In this document: positions 4,846 to 7,186 of the stretch, piece after piece
How the letters are laid out: the number at the start of each line of letters is the position of its first letter
How positions within the stretch are numbered: the stretch's first letter is position 1
Origin: Candidatus Stygibacter frigidus
Lineage (GTDB): Bacteria; Cloacimonadota; Cloacimonadia; Cloacimonadales; TCS61
Length of the DNA stretch: 7,186 bases
Assembly (NCBI GenBank): GCA_030765325.1
Contig: JAVCCT010000387.1
Coordinates: forward strand, 1-7,186
Direction of reading: 5' to 3'
Program-made: the position numbers and the translations under genes
Notes under the pieces: model-generated
What the model was told of the DNA's origin: nothing
The model's input: only the letters and a program-made list of their open reading frames with translations
Database searches by the model: none

Positions 4846-6534
4846 ATGAAGAAAGGAATTGTTATTTTAGTAATAGCACTGTTTAGTGTTTTTCTATTTG
4901 GTGGTAATATAGAGTATTTCTTATCGATGGAGTTTCCCGAACTTAATATGAATGGGGAATATCTGGAGATAAATTATAGTGATTGTATTGAAATTGCTTT
5001 AGAGGGTGAACCATCCCTTCCATGGAAAGGAATAGATATACTTCTTCCACAGGATGAGGAAGTTACAGGTGTAAACATTGTAGACATCCAATATTATACA
5101 ATGGAAGAGAATGGGGTTATTGCCCCGGCAGTTCGTCCTTTCCCCATCAGTCAGCCAGCGCCAGCAGATTATCAGGCAGTACCGGATCCAGATATTTATG
5201 AAAGAGACGGCGTATTTCCACAGCGGAGTGTGAGTGATGCTTACACCGGTTATCTTTGCGGACATGGTATTGCTTCATTAAAGTTTTGCCCAGTAGAATA
5301 TAATCCAGTGCGAGGAAGTGTGAGATTTGTGAAATCCATCACTCTTGATCTGGAAACTCGAAACAGCGTAAGAGCCCAGGAAGTGGAAGCAAATTTAAAA
5401 ATCAATCCTGCAATCGAAGCGAGAATCGATCAGATAGTAGATAATCCTGAAGCATTATCAAGTTATAGATATAATGAAAGTAATGAAAGGATTATGGATT
5501 ATGATATTCTATTGATTACTAATTCAGATTTAGAACCCTCTTTTCAGGGCTATATAGATTTCAAGAAATCAACCGGATTTTCTGTAGCAGTAGAGCTTGT
5601 TGATGATATTTATAATAGCTATACTGGCATTGACCAGGCAGCTCAGGTGAGAAGCTGCATAATATCATATTATCAAAGTTATAATATCCAATATGTTATC
5701 CTGGGAGGAGATGCGGGGAATCCAAATGAAACAGCGATTGTACCCCATAGAGGCTTTTCTGTTGATGATGATCCTTCATTGCCTTCGGATATGTATTTTT
5801 CAAACTTAGACGGCACCTGGGATAATGATGGTGATGGTTACTGGGGAGAACAAAGTGAAATAGACCCCTATGCAGAACTGGCAATTGGCAGAATTTGCGT
5901 AGATAGCCCTACAGAAGTTACCAATGCTATCAATAAGCTGATATTTTATCAAAACAGTCCTGTAATAGAAGATATTGAAAAGGCTGTCATGGTAGGAGAA
6001 TCATTGAACGATAGTCCTCAAACCTGGGGTGGAAATTATAAAGACCAGATAGCGAATGGTGGATATTATAATGGTTTAAGTACAACTGGGATCAGTGACA
6101 ATTTCAATGTAAATTATTTCTATGAAAGAGATATGAACTGGAATAAATATAGTCTTTTTGATGAATTTTCTGATGTGGGGATAAATCTTTTGAACCATTT
6201 AGGTCATTCCAGCGTAACATATAATATGAAAATGGATACTGGTGATCTTACAGCGAGTAATTTTACAAATAATGGTTTAACCCGCGGTTTTGTGATTGGA
6301 TATTCACAGGGATGTTATAACGGTTCATTTGATAATTGGCATTATAATGGTTATTATACTGATGATTGCTTTGCAGAGAAATTTACTGGTGGTATATCCA
6401 GTGGCGAGGTTGCCAGTATTTCCAATTCTCGTTATGGATGGTATATGCCCGGAGGTACAAATAGTTCCTCACAATATTATGACCGGTTTTTTTTAATGGG
6501 ATATTCGGCGAAGGCATCAGTGAAATTGGATTAG
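4846..6534 (+). CDS. gingipain-like C25 cysteine peptidase, N-terminal part up to frameshift
   Basis: This is a secreted protease of clan CD. The 562-residue frame has a signal peptide (MKKGIVILVIALFSVFLFGG, 1-20), then a C25-type propeptide (about 21-205, with E-G-E-P-S-L-P at 53-59 and Y-N-P-x-x-G at 152-157). The peptidase domain starts near YDILLIT (219-225) and contains QYVILGGDAG (282-291) and a DNDGDG calcium-binding-like loop (326-331). It continues through LNHLGHS with the catalytic His454 to YSQGCYNGSF with the catalytic Cys490; the 36-residue spacing fits gingipains. In family members Y-x-R-x-F-F-x-x-I-F-G-E-G follows, but here the frame reaches DRFF and then goes astray (LMGYSAKASVKLD, stop 6532-6534) at a run of eight T. 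The last 12 residues are therefore not family sequence. The ATG has AAAAGGAG 5 bases upstream. Exported by Sec and possibly surface-anchored through a C-terminal sorting domain beyond the window. Confidence 0.85.
   Translation: MKKGIVILVIALFSVFLFGGNIEYFLSMEFPELNMNGEYLEINYSDCIEIALEGEPSLPWKGIDILLPQDEEVTGVNIVDIQYYTMEENGVIAPAVRPFPISQPAPADYQAVPDPDIYERDGVFPQRSVSDAYTGYLCGHGIASLKFCPVEYNPVRGSVRFVKSITLDLETRNSVRAQEVEANLKINPAIEARIDQIVDNPEALSSYRYNESNERIMDYDILLITNSDLEPSFQGYIDFKKSTGFSVAVELVDDIYNSYTGIDQAAQVRSCIISYYQSYNIQYVILGGDAGNPNETAIVPHRGFSVDDDPSLPSDMYFSNLDGTWDNDGDGYWGEQSEIDPYAELAIGRICVDSPTEVTNAINKLIFYQNSPVIEDIEKAVMVGESLNDSPQTWGGNYKDQIANGGYYNGLSTTGISDNFNVNYFYERDMNWNKYSLFDEFSDVGINLLNHLGHSSVTYNMKMDTGDLTASNFTNNGLTRGFVIGYSQGCYNGSFDNWHYNGYYTDDCFAEKFTGGISSGEVASISNSRYGWYMPGGTNSSSQYYDRFFLMGYSAKASVKLD
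6487..6494 (+). other. T8 frameshift site in the C25 peptidase gene
   Basis: Eight consecutive T follow CGG and precede AATGGG. In the upstream frame they read ttt ttt tta, so the heptamer T TTT TTA is in the phase required for -1 slippage. One step back (equivalent to a ninth T) gives DRFF-(L/F)-NGIFGEG, which aligns without gaps with the family pattern. Only a tiny TTC-GGC-GAA hairpin follows, and the nearest GGAGGT (6451-6456) is about 30 bases upstream, too far for the usual stimulatory spacing. Confidence 0.8.
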
Positions 6535-7186
6535 TGAATCAGTATTCTCATGAATATAACGTGAGCATGATGCAGGGTGACAGTAATTATCGCTGGGCAT
6601 GCTATGAAACTAATCTTTTTGGAGACCCGTCCATGGATATCTGGACAGCAGAACCGGTAGATATGGTAATCAACTATCCAGTTTCGCTACCTATAGGAAT
6701 ATATCAAATTCAGATAACTTCAGATACTGAAAATGCCAGAATAGCATTAATCCAGGATGGTGAATTGATCGGAAGAGGAATCACGGATGCCACAGGTACT
6801 GCAAATATTGAAACCTTTGAGCCCTTAAGTTCACCGGGACTTATCAGTGTATCTGCCATAGCTCATAATAAGAACCGTTTCCAGGGAAATATTGTAATCG
6901 CTACAGATCAGGCTTATATCGTGATGCAGGCATTGGAAATTGATGATGTAACCGGTAATAACAACGGACTTCTGGATTATGGAGAAACAGCGGATTTGAA
7001 TCTTAGCCTTAATAATGTGGGTAATCAGGTAGCTGATAGCGTAACTGTAACAATTTTTACTTTTAATCAGTATTTGAATATTGTAAATAGCACAGTATAT
7101 TGTGGTGATATAAATGGAGACAGTATTATAGAATTTGACGGAGCATTCAGCATAGAGATTTCAGATGAAGTTACAGATCAGCAGAC
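6495..7186 (+). CDS. gingipain-like C25 cysteine peptidase, C-terminal part after frameshift (runs off window)
   Basis: This is the continuation of the C25 gene in the -1 frame, open without a stop for 230 codons to the right edge (fused numbering 551-780). It begins NGIFGEGISEIG, then NYRWACYETNLFGDPSMDIWT; the N-L-F-G-D-P motif (590-595) marks the end of the C25 catalytic domain. Next comes a gingipain Ig-like domain (about 608-690, starting INYPVSLPIG), typical of Peptidase_C25_C. Then a CARDB-like adhesion or spacer domain opens with DDVTGNNNGLLDYGETADL (700-718), a pattern common in large secreted Cloacimonadota proteins. There is no plausible independent start: the first ATGs (6567, 6570) lack a ribosome binding site and would cut the catalytic domain. 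It should be treated as part of the gene starting at 4846. The 3' end, and any C-terminal secretion signal, lies outside the window. Confidence 0.82.

Noticed and set aside
1..7186. CRISPR arrays, tRNA or rRNA genes, transposases, toxin-antitoxin or defence genes
   Set aside because: Read on both strands; no regularly spaced repeats, no RNA gene signatures and no matching protein motifs were seen.

Overview
The window looks like chromosomal DNA from a low-GC, Gram-negative, probably anaerobic bacterium. The best guess is the Cloacimonadota (Cloacimonetes/WWE1) or a near neighbour. This rests on an LptE-type outer-membrane lipoprotein of the Bacteroidota/Cloacimonadota kind, a large secreted gingipain-like (C25) peptidase carrying D-G/N-N-N-G-x-x-D-x-G-E type repeats, a DUF4416 gene and a Zn_ribbon_13 gene. 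It is inference from protein style; no rRNA or marker tree is available here.

Layout. Bases 1-209 are non-coding and hold an imperfect inverted repeat (18-92) and a promoter-like site. A plus-strand gene for a divergent nitroreductase-like flavoprotein follows (210-947). From 948 to about 4680 seven genes lie tightly packed on the minus strand. In transcription order they are: a five- to six-helix membrane protein (4680-4207), a short winged-helix regulator (4204-3938), a zinc-ribbon protein (3893-3675), an arylamine N-acetyltransferase-like enzyme (3669-2851), a DUF4416 protein (2854-2321), then after a 118-base gap the LPS-assembly lipoprotein LptE (2202-1705) and an RsuA/RluB-family pseudouridine synthase (1697-981). 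Gaps or overlaps of -4 to +44 bases suggest one or two transcripts, with a likely second promoter before lptE. The mix is ordinary housekeeping (LptE for outer-membrane LPS assembly, RluB-type rRNA modification) plus a membrane-protein/regulator pair and three poorly characterised proteins. They do not form a recognisable single pathway.

From 4742 the plus strand carries a secreted C25 cysteine peptidase with signal peptide, propeptide, catalytic His/Cys, Ig-like and CARDB-like domains. It runs off the right edge. Its reading frame is broken at a run of eight T (6487-6494); a -1 shift there restores perfect family continuity to the end of the window. This is either a homopolymer sequencing error, a real frameshift mutation, or expression by slippage.

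The most notable observations are the T8 site (it contains the heptamer T-TTT-TTA in the correct phase), two related hairpin repeats (near 39-73 and 4702-4742), and signs of erosion in the membrane-protein/regulator pair: the first gene lacks an ATG and its upstream frame runs through a hairpin repeat, and the second loses its wing to a purine-rich tract. I found no convincing CRISPR array, tRNA, rRNA, transposase or defence system.
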